Part shown: positions 34,135-45,992 of the stretch, piece by piece
How the letters are laid out: every line of letters begins with the position of its first letter
Numbering within the stretch: the stretch's first letter is position 1
From: Pseudognaphalium luteoalbum
Lineage: Eukaryota > Streptophyta > Magnoliopsida > Asterales > Asteraceae
Direction: 5' to 3'
Assembly (NCBI GenBank): GCA_963422505.1
Contig: OY730196.1
Span: 56,264,320 to 56,328,319, forward strand
DNA length: 64,000 bases
Translations under genes and position numbers: made by a program
Notes under the pieces: generated by a model
Databases searched by the model: none
Told to the model about the DNA's origin: nothing
Seen by the model: only the letters and a program-made list of their open reading frames with translations

Positions 34135-35775
34135 TCTATGATTTTCCCGTACAAGGTTGGATTTTGATACGGTTGGGAAATACAACTGGGATTTTGAAGG
34201 TGGAAATACGGCTGAGGAATACGGCTGAGCAACTAGTATATATATGGGATCAAATCACCTCATTCAACACATTCACACTCTCATTTTATATCATACACAC
34301 ACTTCACTTCTCACTACTCTCTCTCTCTAGAATAGATTTTTATTTTTCGTAGTTAGCAGCTATTTAGTCACGGTATTAACCAGATGAGTAGAGGGGTAAT
34401 ATTGTAATATTGCTTAGAGGATACTCAGAGTTCCTCTTGTATTCATTAACGTTGTATTCAGCTATGTTGTTACTCTGGTTATATCTATCATTTATATATT
34501 TTTATTATGATGATTGTTACAACTGTTGTCAGTCTAGATTTAGGATCAATTGTCATGTTTAGCGAGTAGTATTATTGTGTGTTTGCTATGACGTAATTAG
34601 TCGTATTAATTGGGATGATGTCATTATGAAAACAATGGAGGTAACGTTATACGGATTTCATTTGTATAGAGCCTGAAACATCACGAATGTGTGGAGTACG
34701 GAACGTGGAAGCTATGAAAGTCATGGGCACAATCCGTTGTTGATTAATGTTACTCTATAGTGTATTGATTCACTTTCTATCTATGATTTTAAACCTCAAT
34801 TAAACTTAACGCCTTTCAACCAGTAAACGTGATTATGACCTTAATGATAGGATGTTGTGAACCCTATCCAAAGGTGCTTAGTTATCTGTGTCTAAAACAT
34901 GGTCTGATTTATAAATAGTGTAAACATTGTTTTCCAAACCGAACACTAAGTACATCGTCACCATGGAAATAATGCTTTCACTATTGAACGCAAAGTACAA
35001 TGTGATTATGGAACAATGTTTTCTAAACTGAATGCAAAGTACACCGGAATTGTGGAAATATTGCTTTCCCATCAGAATGCAAAGTACACAGTGACAGTGG
35101 AAATAATGTTTTCTCATTGAACGCAAATATTACACTGTTAATAAATTAGGGATTTATTGGGATTTTAAAGTAAGGGCTGGTTTATATCATAGATGGATAA
35201 TTACCGTGCTTAAATACAAACTTAGTTAAACAAGTCTAGGGGTTAAAGCAAAGTAGGTACCGTAATTCGGCTAAGAACTTGGTATACCTACGGGAAGAGT
35301 CGTAGTTACCTACTGTGTAAATCATCATACCTAGAGTTTACAAACCCATCGACAGAGAGTGATCAACACACACAAAACCTGATCTTGAACTTAAATGTTT
35401 TGTTTAGACTAAAGTATTCCTGTGGGGTTTGTTGGGTTTTCTATTCCCTAACTAGATTATCATTTGCGCAGCGGAATAACAAAACTTTAAATAATCTAAG
35501 GCAATTAGGAAACTAAAACCTTAAGGGATCTTTTAACTTTAACAACAAAGTACAATGAATAAATTAGACAAAGAGAATATAAGGAAAACACTAACCTTAG
35601 AGAAAACCTATTTCTCACGAGCAGACCAACGAGCAGAGCTTCGTTACTTGGAGGCAAGTATCCAAAGTAAAATACCTCTAATGCTTCACACCCAAAAACC
35701 CAAGAGAAATTCGAATTTCGAACTTTTCAGAAAATTCGTATCTCAATCGTATGTTATGAAGGTATAGGATGCCCC

Positions 35776-35783
35776 TATTTATA
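35776..35783 (-). promoter_or_regulatory. TATA box of LTR F
   Basis: TATAAATA on the minus strand (ACTATAAATAGGGG), about 40 bp downstream of the palindrome cluster in the transcription direction. The partner LTR has the weaker TATAAACA at about 52217-52224. Confidence 0.7.
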
Positions 35784-35820
35784 GTTGTGGAAGAAACCCT
35801 GGTGTTTGCTGAATTCGACT

Positions 35821-35946
35821 CCCAACCGGCGGTTGGGCCTTCCAACCGTCGGTTGGAGCTGTTTGACTTGGACTCCAAGTCTGCGAATTCCACCGCCTCA
35901 GAAACCCTAACCTCAACCGGTAGTTGGACCTTCCAACCGGCGGTTG
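35821..35946. repeat. CCAACCGGCGGTTGG palindromes in LTR F
   Basis: Two pairs of palindromes. CCCAACCGGCGGTTGGG (35821-35837, perfect around a single central base) and CCAACCGTCGGTTGG (35842-35856) form the first pair; CAACCGGTAGTTGG and CCAACCGGCGGTTG (35914-35946) the second. Each pair is joined by a CCTT-type spacer. The 5' LTR has the same arrangement at 52262-52387. They lie immediately upstream of the TATA box on the minus strand. Confidence 0.9.
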
Positions 35947-36159
35947 AGTCAGTTTCTGGAATCTTCCGCCAGATTTAATTACTTTTAATTTCTAATTAAT
36001 AAACTATTTATTTATTTATTAATTAAATAATTAAATATAATATTAATACTATTAATATTATCCTTCAACTTTCTCTTCACTGTTTATTGAGGGTAACCCA
36101 ACTTTACCATTAATCATAGTCCCACCAATTAGTTATGATATTGGACACTATTCCAACAG

Positions 36160-36170
36160 TCTCCCACTTG
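36160..36170 (-). promoter_or_regulatory. Element F polypurine tract
   Basis: The minus strand reads CAAGTGGGAGAC directly before the TGTTGGAATAG start of the 3' LTR. The same tract recurs beside the partial LTRs near 40436 and 46079. Confidence 0.88.
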
Positions 36171-39100
36171 GACAAATCATTAACTACTATTGGTCTAAAG
36201 CCTATATCTCATTAACTATGTAAAGTGTGCCATCCATCGCAACTACCTAACTCTGATTCCTATCTTAGAGTCGGTCCTTTAGATAAGTGATCATGCATTC
36301 ATTTGTTTCACGATATCGTATGAATTGAAACATGGATTATAATCAATCTCAAGATTCATATAAGTTTTCTGATTTCCGATTATATTGACTATACGAGACT
36401 ACTGAACTATCACCCTAGTCTCGGCCAGGCCTAGCACTTTTAGATTCAAACTTTAATCATCAGAGGGCCCATGATATCTCTTTTCCATTTCGGGGAAAAG
36501 GAACAAATAAATATCGACTACATAGCACTAGTCAACTCATCGTATCATACCCATCATACTCTTTATAACTGCCTTTTACGCACAGTGTTTGAATAGATTA
36601 AAGTATAACAGATTTGAAGAACTAGATACTCATGTATCTCTATTTTAAGAATAGAAGATATTATCATCTCAGAGTTACTCGTGATTTCAATCCATGAAGT
36701 AACTTCCATGAGTGCGGGTTTCTCCTATACTTAAATCCCCATTAAGTACCCATGAGTGTTGCAGCAATATCCATGCCATGACTATCTCCATAGACATCTA
36801 CTAACACTCCATGACAGTCTTAATTCACCACATACTTCCTATAGTGTGATCGACTGAGGAGGTTTGAGTAAGAACTTTTATTACTCTGGAAGTGGTGTCT
36901 AAACATGCAAAACTGAAACACAACGACCAACAATAGTAAATGGTAGAACTCCTTCCAATTAATAATCTCCATTACTTAACCACCAAGTCTATTACAGTTA
37001 CCATCGTTGTTTATAACGTTTCAAATTCAAACTAACAACTAAAACTTTACATTATCTCTTAAACCTATGCTCCTAGCATGTTCATCGTGTTTGGACTTTC
37101 CTAGTGGCTTTGTGAACGGATCAGTTGTATACTCTATTGATCTTATGCTCTTCACAATTACGTGTCCCTCTTCGACTTTACTTCAAACAAAATGGTATTT
37201 CCTTTCAACGTGCTTTGATTTTCCGTGATCCTTGGGTTCTTTCCTCAAGGCTACTGCACTTTCATTATCACAGAATATAGCAATAGGATCTTGTACTGTT
37301 GGAACAACTCCAAGTTCTCCAATGAAATTCCTCATCCAGATAGCTTCCTTTGTTGCTTCACTACCCACAATGTATTCAAACTCACATGTAGAGTCTGCTA
37401 CTGTATCTTGCTTAGAACTTTTCCATGACACCGCTCCCCCATTGAGCAGGTATACCCAACCAGACTGTGAACGACAATCATCTCTGTCTGTTTGGAAACA
37501 AGCGTCACTATAACCCGTTACTCTTAGTTCCTCTTCTCCATCATAAACCAAGAACCTGTCTTTAGTATTTCTCAAATACTTGAGAATGTTCTTTACAGCT
37601 GTCCAATGACCCTCACCAGGATTCTGCTGATGTCGACTCAATAAGCTCAGAGCAAATGAGACATCTGTTGGGACATGTTATTGTGACAACAGATCTAGCT
37701 TGTAACAGTACTAGATATTATTGTAATCAAGTTTATAAATTGGTTTTGAATTGTAATAAATATATTGGTTGGTAAACATTTTAGAGTTAAATGTTAAATA
37801 CTGAAAAATGTTGAACAAAGGTTGACCAAGGACATGCGATGCGAACTGAGTTGAGTTCGCAGGGCAGGTATGCGAGGCGAACTAATTGGATTCACTGGGC
37901 CAACTTGGGCTGCGAACCGAGTCGGATCGCAGAGCCCATAAGCTACAAATCGAGACGTGTTTATTAACAAATTAGGTTTGAAACGTAACTAACGTTTGCC
38001 AATTGATAACTACGAACGAATTGAACTTTCCAGAGCTTTCAACATAATCTAAGGGTTAGGTATTGATCGATTAACATCAGTTATAATCAATACAAAACAT
38101 ATTAGATTATCGATTTCACTAATACTTGTGAAACAAACCGTTTACAATCCGTAAACACCATATTAAGGGATTCCGCACCTTAATACCTAAAGATAACCTC
38201 GATATCGATCCTAATACATACGGACTTACAACATCAGGTCTTGTACACGTCATGGCATACATGATTGATCCTATAGCCGAAGCATATAGGATTCGACTCA
38301 TTTCATCCAATTCTTCTTCAGACTTTGGACACAGATCCTTACTGATCTTAACGCCATGATTCAAGGGTAAGTTCCCTCTCTTAGAATTTTCCATATTGAA
38401 TCTGTTCAAGATTTTATCTAGGTACGTGTCATGGCTGAGTCCTATGAGACGTTTTGACCTATATCTATAAATCTTTATACCTAGGATATATGTTGCATCT
38501 CCAAGATCTTTACTAGCGAAACATTTTCCCAACCACGCTTTTACACCTTGTAAAGTTGGGATATCATTTCCTATGAGCAGTATATCATCCACATATAATA
38601 CTAAGAATACTACAATACTCCCACTAAACTTTACATATATACATGACTCATCTTCACTTCTAGAAAAACCAAAATCTATGACTTTCTCATGGAAGCAGAG
38701 ATTCTAGCTACGTGAGGCTTGTTTAAGTCCATAAATAGCCTTTTCAAGCTTGCACACTATATTAGGATACTTTGTATTTTCAAAACCTTCCGGTTGTGCC
38801 ATGAACACATCCTCTGTCAGTTTCCCATTAAGAAAAGCGCTTTTGACATCCATCTGCCAAATTTCATAGTCATGAAATGCAACTATGGCTAGCATAATCC
38901 TAATTGACTTAATTTTGGCTACTGGTGAGAAGGTTTCCTCATAATCAATCCCGTAGGTTTGAGTATAACCTTTCGCTACCAACCTAGCTTTATAAGTATG
39001 CACGTTCCCATCCATGTCAGTCTTCTTCTTGAAGATCCACTTACATCCCACCGTCTTAAGACCGGGTGTAGTGTCAACCAAATTCCAAACTTGGTTGTCA

Positions 39101-40337
39101 TACATGGACTGAATTTCACTTTTCATAGCTTCCTCCCACTTAGCAGCCTCAGGGCCTGCCATCGCTTCCTTGTAGTTAGCAGGCTCATCTAATTCAACCA
39201 GTATACTATCACTTATCTTATCCCCTTCTTCTATTTGATAACCATAATAGAACTCAGGAGGATTGCTAACTCTACTAGATCTGCGAACGGGTAAGGATAT
39301 GTCCTCAGGTTCACCAGGTGTTGCCACCTCAAGTTGGGTGTTAGTGTTTATTGTAGGTTCTTCGTCGATAGACTCTTGAATTTCTTCAAGATCAAGTTCA
39401 CTCCCACTGTCCTCTTTAGATATCATTTCTCTCTCAAGGAACACTCCTCTTCGAGCTACAAAGACCACATTACACCTGGGTCTGTAGAATAAATATCCAA
39501 ACGACTCTTGTGGATAACCGACGAAAAGACACTTTTCAGATCTGGAGTCTAGTTTGTCCTGAGTTTCCCATCTAATGTAAACTTCACAACCCCAGATTTT
39601 GATGTGACCAAGAGAAGGTTTCTTTCCTTTCCACATCTCATAAGGTGTCTTTGAAACTTTCTTAGTGGGTATTTGATTTAAGATATGGGCGGTTGTTTCT
39701 AATGCATAACCCCAGAAACTTATTGGAAGTGTTGCTCGACTCATCATAGATCAAACCATGTCTAACAAAGTTCTGTTTCTCCTCTCAGCAACACCATTAA
39801 GCTGCGGTGTTCTAGGAGGAGTCAATTGTGAAACTATTCCACAATTTCTAAGATGATCGAGAAACTCGATACTAAGGTACTCTCCTCCCCTATTAGACCG
39901 GAGAACCTTTATCTTTCTGCCCAGTTGATTCTCTACTTCGCTTTGATATCTTTTGAACACATCAAAAGTATTCGACTTATGTTTGATTAGATAAACATGT
40001 CCAAATCTGCTGAAGTCATTAGTAAATGTAACATAGTATCTTTTCCAACTTTTGTAGCACATCGGAATGGTCCACATACATCTGTATGTACCAGATCCAA
40101 TAGTCCTTCACCTCTTTCACATGATCCAATGAATGGTGATTTGGTCATCTTGCCTAATAAACAAGATTCGCATACATCATCTGACTTGAGATCGAATGAT
40201 TCCAACACTCCATCCTTTTGGAGTTGGGCGATGCGTTTCTTGTTTATGTGCCCTAGACAATAATGCCACAACTTGGATTTATCAATTTCATTAGACGAAT
40301 CAACAGTTAAAATAATATTGCTAACACATTCAACATT
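36171..40337 (-). pseudogene. pol: Element F pol unit 3 (integrase, RT, RNase H)
   Basis: Starts at the fusion point near 40337 and runs to the true 3' LTR. The pre-integrase zinc finger (MWHYCLGHINKKR ... CESCLLGK), HTDVCGPF, and the VAERRNRTLLD catalytic Glu region are at 40271-39751. RT is open from 39747 to 38704, where TAG replaces the Trp codon of QASRSWNL present in units 1 and 2. The DDILLIGND catalytic motif follows (38592). RNase H (37641-37183) keeps SDACF and DNESAVAL. Solo LTR I interrupts it at 37666-38230. The last 1.0 kb is non-coding, with no feature but the polypurine tract. Net unit length without I is about 3.70 kb. Confidence 0.88.
37666..38230. mobile_element. Solo LTR I
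   Basis: A 565-bp insert with TGTTGGGACATG at one end and GGACTTACA at the other. It is flanked by the duplication acatc (37661-37665 and 38231-38235). Unit 1 of element F is continuous across this site. TG...CA ends, size and lack of coding make it a solo LTR, copia-like by its TGTTGGGA start. It contains several GCGAACT and GTTCGCAG words (about 37835-37940), like the unrelated Tekay-type LTRs. Confidence 0.85.
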
Positions 40338-40345
40338 TTCTCTTC
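40330..40345 (-). other. Fusion junction between pol units 2 and 3
   Basis: On the minus strand the first 94 bp or so of an LTR ends in CAATGAAGAGAAAATG and continues as pre-integrase sequence. The parent sequences share only GAAA at the join (LTR: AGAGAAAGATG; pol: TATGAAAATG), so it is a microhomology junction. Confidence 0.85.
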
Positions 40346-42300
40346 ATTGTTTATTGAGGGCAACCCAAAAAGGACTTTACCATTAATCATAGTCCCACCA
40401 ATTAGTTATGATATTGGACACTATTCCAACAGTCTCCCACTTGGACAAATCATTAACTACTATTGGTCTAAAGCCTATATCTCATTAACTATGTAAAGTG
40501 TGCCATCCATCGCAACTGCCTAACTCTGATTCCTATCATAGAGTCAATCCTTTAGATAAGTGATCATCCATTCATTTGTTTCACGATATCGTATTGAAAC
40601 ATGGATTATAATCAATCTCAAGATTCATATAAGTTTTCTGATTTCCGATTATATTGACTATACGAGACTACTGAACTATCACCCTAGTCTCGGCCAGGCC
40701 TAGCACTTTTAGATTCAAACTTTAATCATCAGAGGGCCCATGATATCTCTTTTCCATTTCGGGGAAAAGGAACAAATAAATATCGACTACATAGCACTAG
40801 TCAACTCATCGTATCATACCCATCATACTCTTTATAACTGCCTTTTATGCACAGTGTTTGAATAGATTAAAGTATAACAGATTTGAAGAACTAGATACTC
40901 ATGTATCTCTATTTTAAGAATAGAAGATATTATCATCTCAGAGTTACTCGTGATTTCAATCCATGAAGTAACTTCCATGAGTGCGGGTTTCTCCTATACT
41001 TAAATCCCCATTAAGTACCCATGAGTGTTGCAGCAATCTCCATGCCATGACTATCTCCATAGACATCTACTAACACTCCATGACAGTCTTAATTCACCAC
41101 ATACTTCCTATAGTGTGATCGACTGAGGAGGTTTGAGTAAGAACTTTTATTACTCTGGAAGTGGTGTCTAAACATGCAAAACTGAAACATAACGACAAAC
41201 AATAGTAAATGGTAGAACTCCTTCCATCTAATAATCTCCATTACTAAATCACCAAATCTATTACAGTTACCATCATTGTTTATAACGTTTCAAATTCAAA
41301 CTAACAACTAAAACTTTACATTATCTCTTAAACCTATGCTCCTAGCATGTTCATCGTGTTTGGACTTTCCTAGTGGCTTTGTGAACGGATCAGTTGTATT
41401 CTCCTCTGATCTTATGCTCTTCACAATTACGTGTCCCTCTTCGACTTTACTTCAAACAAAATGGTATTTCCTTTCAATGTGCTTTGATTTTCCGTGATCC
41501 TTGGGTTCTTTACTCAAGGCTACTGCACTTTCATTATCACAGAATATAGCAATAGGATCTTGTACTGTTGGAACAACTCCAAGTTCTCCAATGAAATTCC
41601 TCATCCAGATAGCTTCCTTTGTTGCTTCATTACCCGCAATGTATTCAAACTCACATGTAGAGTCTGCTACTGTATCTTTGTGACACCTGCCAAGCTAGGA
41701 CTAGTAATTAGTTCCTACTTCAATAAATGAATTTAATGAACTCCCATATTTTTAAAACTTACATTGTAAATAGTCAAAATAATGATTTAATGTTTAACGA
41801 CTGGGGAAGACGAACACCACACGGAGCACAATTACTGGGGCTGGAAAGGTGAGGCTTTCACCAAAACCCCACCTCCCTCCTTTCTTCCCCCTCATTTCCA
41901 CCACTTACTTTCTCTTTCTTCCTTCCATTTTCTCTCAACTTTCACCACCACCACCATCATCTAAAACCACCAAATAACACCAACAAACCACCATAAATCG
42001 TCACACCCATTTAGAGAAAAACGATCACCACGCAATGATCTACACTCCTACCTTTTCGGAATTTCGATTCATCACTTTGTAAGTTTCCGACAAAACTCGA
42101 AACCTGTCGATTTCAAGTGTTTTTAAGTTCTAGTTGTTTCTTTAAGCTTAAAATGTCCAAATATGGGTTGGGTAAAAGTCACAGGTCGAACGGAGGCCGG
42201 AAAACACATTTTTGGCTCATTTTCCGGCCAACAGCTCGTTGTGTCGCAGAGGCTCCAGGCCACCTGCGACACAAGCCTTTGTGTCGCATAATTTGAATTA

Positions 42301-42520
42301 TGTCACACTTAGCGACACAAGCCCTTATGTCGCAGAGGTGATCTGCGACACAACAGACTATGTCGCACTTAGCGACATAAGCCCTTATGTCGCAGAGGTG
42401 ATCTGCGACACAACAGACTATGTCGCACTTAGCGACACAAGCCCTTGTGTCGCAGAGGTGATCTGCGACACAACAGACTATGTCGCACCTAGCGACACAA
42501 GCCTTATGTCGCATGCTATG
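42301..42520. repeat. 60-bp tandem array (TGTCGCA/TGCGACA) in solo LTR J
   Basis: About 3.6 units with an exact 60-bp period (starts 42301, 42361, 42421, 42481). Each unit has AGCGACA, TGTCGCAGAGG and CTGCGACA, so it can fold on itself. The Cys-rich frame on the minus strand is a product of the repeat. Confidence 0.95.
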
Positions 42521-42599
42521 TCGCATGAAACAGAACCAAGATAACACAAATTTTACTAAGTGTCGAGACCTTAAATTTTATCAGCCCAGCCAAGCTCGA

Positions 42600-42712
42600 C
42601 CCCAGCCAGGGGCTCTGCCCCTTGGACCCCGCCAGGGGCTGCCGCCCCTTGGACCTCGCCAGGGGCTGCCGCCCCTTGGACCCTGCTACCAGGGGCACTG
42701 CCCCCGGACCCC
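42600..42712. repeat. GC-rich AGGGGCTGCCGCCCCT tandem array in solo LTR J
   Basis: Four units of about 27-29 bp on the theme CCAGGGGCTGCCGCCCCTTGGAC. The AGGGGC/GCCCCT halves are complementary, so each unit can form a hairpin. It is very GC-rich in an AT-rich window. Confidence 0.92.
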
Positions 42713-45700
42713 CGTCATCCAGGAACTTATAAATACTTTTCACACACTAAGTGTCAAACACTTACAAATAATGAAATCTGATACAACGATATATAAAGTA
42801 ATAACACTTTTGTATTATTATTACAAACCATCACCAACGGGCCATATTTAGTTTCAAAATACAAACGGATTACTAAACAAACATTTGGACATTTCCTAAT
42901 TGAGTGGACAACTAGCATGGGTGATCTTTTAAGACACCAACTCGTTTACTTGTTTACTTACAACCTTGTGCGTTTCGGACGCCAGAAGGTTGCAGGGTTC
43001 GGAGAACCACGTACGGACTTACATCCGCCTTACTTGATTACACCTTCATACTTGCTAGACTCAGGTGAGTCTTACAGCCCCACTTTTACTGTTTTTCTTA
43101 CGGGGTGAGATACATTGCTTACTTTTATTGAACACAAGTACGAACAACTTATTTTACTATACGGGATTGCATGAGTTACTTACTTTTACTGAAGTCTCTC
43201 CATCATATATCGTTAGTTATGGACTTAAGCGCGAACACTAGTTAATGGATCCATTAGGGAAATGACCCTCCCCGCCCGGGGTAGTAGCGCTACCACGAAC
43301 CGTTCTGTATAAACGGGCGACTATTATTCGTTACTTATGCTTGCTCAGTTACGAGCATGTCACGGGAGCAACTTACTACTTACGGGTTAAGCTTCGATTA
43401 TGAGCCTAATGGCAACGGTATAACTTACTTGCTTTACATTTGCTGGAGTGCAAATACTTGATTTACGCCTGCGAGCATTACTGATGAAATCTTGTGTTCA
43501 AATACTAGTACTATTTACAAACCTGTGAGTTTCACCAACATTCGTGTTGACCTTTTTATCTTTGTATCTCAGGTACACATACGGAGTAGGATTCCCTCAG
43601 GATACTACCTAGAGTCGCATGATTTCTACAACTGCATTTAACGGAGATTCTTAGCATTATCTTTTGTATTTATTATGGTTATCTAATAGAATCTCCCGCT
43701 TTACGCGCGGACTCTAGGGAACTTCATTTTGTAACCCGAAACTCTATGTTTCAAACATTTTATGTATGGAAATGTAACTATTTTACAAACGTTGCATATA
43801 GATGTCGTTTGCCTTACTTTTGTGCTGTGATATTAGATTAGTAGCACCCCAAAGCTTGCTTCCGCTAAACAGTGATTTTGGGGGTGTTACAATCTTGCTT
43901 AGAACTTTTCCATGACACCGCTCCCCCATTGAGCAGGTATACCCAACCAGACTGTGAACGACAATCATCTCTGTCTATTTGGAAACAAGCGTCACTATAA
44001 CCCATTACTCTTAGTTCCTCTTCTCCACCATAAACCAAGAACCTGTCTTTAGTATTTCTCAAATACTTGAGAATGTTCTTTACAGCTGTCCAATGACCCT
44101 CACCAGGATTCTGCTGATGTCGACTCAATAAGCTCAGAGCAAATGAGACATCAGGTCTTGTACACGTCATGGCATACATGATTGATCCTATAGCCGAAGC
44201 ATATGGGATTCGACTCATTTTATCCAATTCTTCTTCAGACTTCGAACACAGATCCTTACTGATCTTAACGCCATGATTCTAGGGTAAGTTCCCTCTCTTA
44301 GAATTTTCCATATTGAATCTATTCAAGATTTTATCTAAGTACGTGTCATGGCTGAGTCCTATGAGACGTTTTGACCTATCTCTATAAATCTTTTTACCTA
44401 GGATATATGCTGCATCTCCAAGATCTTTCATAGCGAAACATTTTCCCAAGCACGGCTTTACACCTTGTAAAGTTGGGATATCATTTCCTATGAGCAGTAT
44501 ATCTTCCACATATAATACTAAGAATACTACAATACTCCCACTAAACTTGTCGTATATGCAGGACTCATCTTCACTTCTAGAAAAACCAAACTCTGTGACT
44601 TTCTCATGGAAGTAGAGATTCCAGCTACGTGAGGCTTGTTTAAGTCCATAAATAGCCTTTTCAATCGTGCACACTCTATTAGGATACTTTGTATTTTCAA
44701 ATCCCTCCGGTTGTGCCATGAACACATCCTCTGTCTATTTTATATCAAGGAAAGCGATTTTGACATCCATCTGCCAAATTTCATTGTCATGAAATGCAGC
44801 TATGGCTAGCATAATCCTAATTGACTTAATTTTGGCTACTGGTGAGAAGGTTTCCTCATAATATATCTCGTAGGTTTGAGTATAGCCTTTCGCTACCAAC
44901 CTAGCTTTATAAGTATGCACGTTCCCATCCATGTCAGTCTTCTTCATGAAGATCCACTTACATCCCACCGTCTTAAGACCGGGTGTAGTGTAAACCAAAT
45001 TCCAAACTTGGTTGTCATACATGGACTGAATTTCACTTTTCATAGCTTCCTCCCACTTAGCAGCCTCAGGGCCTGCCATCGCTTCCTTGTAGTTAGCAGG
45101 CTCATCTAATTCAACCAGTGTACTTTCACTTATCTTATCCCCTTCTTCTATTTGATAACCATAATAGAACTCAGGAAGATTGCTAACTCTACTAGATCTG
45201 TGAACGGGTAAGGATATGTCCTTTCCTTTCCACAACCCCAGATTTTGATGTGACCAAGAGAAGGTCTCTTTCCTTTCCACATCTCATAAGGTGTCTTTGA
45301 AACTTTCTTAGTGGGTATTTGATTTAAGATATGGTCGGTTGTTTCTAATGCATAACCCCAGAAACTTATTGGAAGTGTTTCTCGACTCATCATAGATCAA
45401 ACCATGTCTAACAAAGTTCTGTTTCTCCTCTCAGCAACACCATTAAGCTGCGGTGTTCTAGGAGGAGTCAATTGTGAAACTATTCCACAATTTCTAAGAT
45501 GATCGAGAAACTCGATACTAAGGTACTCTCCTCCCCTATCAGATCGGAGAACCTTTATCTTTCTGCCCAGTTGATTCTCTACTTCGCTTTGATATCTGTT
45601 GAACACCTCAAAAGTATCCGACTTATGTTTGATTAGATAAACATGTCCAAATCTGCAGAAGTCATCAGTACATGTAACATAGAATCTTTTTCCAACTGTT

Positions 45701-45977
45701 GTAGCACATCAGAATGGTCCACATACATCTGTATGTACAGATCCGATAGTCCTTCACCTCTTTCACACGATCCAGTGAATGGTGATTTGGTCATCTTGCC
45801 TAATAAACAAGATTCTCATACATCATCTGACTTGAGATCGAATGATTCCAACACTCCATCCTTTTGGAGTTGGGCGATGCGTTTCTTGTTTATGTGCCCT
45901 AGACGATAATGCCACAACTTGAATTTATCAATTTCAGTAGACGAATCAACAGTTAAAATAATATTGCTAACACATTC

Positions 45978-45992
45978 AACATTTTCTCTTCA
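45978..45992 (-). other. Fusion junction between pol units 1 and 2
   Basis: Identical to the junction at 40330-40345 apart from one base in the LTR part (CAGTGAAGAG here, CAATGAAGAG there). The fusion therefore happened once and was then duplicated. Confidence 0.85.

Larger units (their letters stand above)
35430..36158 (-). repeat. Element F 3' LTR
   Basis: TGTTGGGTTTTC at the left and ATTCCAACA at the right. It matches 51871-52602. It holds four CCAACCGGCGGTTGG-type palindromes (35821-35946) and a minus-strand TATA box (35776-35783). Confidence 0.92.
41679..43891 (+). mobile_element. Solo LTR J (Tekay-type)
   Basis: 2,213 bp with TGTGACACCTGCC at the left and GGGGGTGTTACA at the right. 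The duplication atctt (41674-41678 and 43892-43896) is perfect, and units 1 and 3 of F are continuous across the site. It is related to LTRs of D and H by both termini, the CT-rich stretch (41870-41945), the donor-like TTTGTAAG (42079) and the acceptor-like TTTGTATCTCAG/GTAC (43572). Two different tandem arrays sit where D and H have the GTTCGCAG array. There is no internal region. Confidence 0.93.
40338..45984 (-). pseudogene. pol: Element F pol unit 2 (integrase, RT, RNase H), holding solo LTR J
   Basis: The second tandem copy. Integrase pieces lie at 45909-45397. About 270 bp is deleted near 45222, removing the part between integrase and RT. RT runs 45280-44279 with a frame break near 44730. 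Its catalytic motif reads YVEDILLIG instead of YVDDILLIG, so a catalytic Asp is Glu. RNase H begins at 44227 and is split by solo LTR J at 43891, resuming at 41678. It ends with non-coding DNA, a polypurine tract and about 94 bp of LTR. Net length without J is about 3.43 kb. Confidence 0.88.

Noticed and set aside
33889..34352. Overlapping frames on both strands in LTR G
   Set aside because: Produced by the GTATACGG palindrome array, which reads similarly on both strands.
42301..42520. Regularly spaced repeats resembling a CRISPR array
   Set aside because: The whole 60-bp unit is repeated, with no unique spacers, inside a plant LTR.
42179..42547. Cys-rich repetitive frame resembling a small secreted peptide
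   Set aside because: Direct translation of the 60-bp tandem array; no signal peptide and equally open on the other strand.
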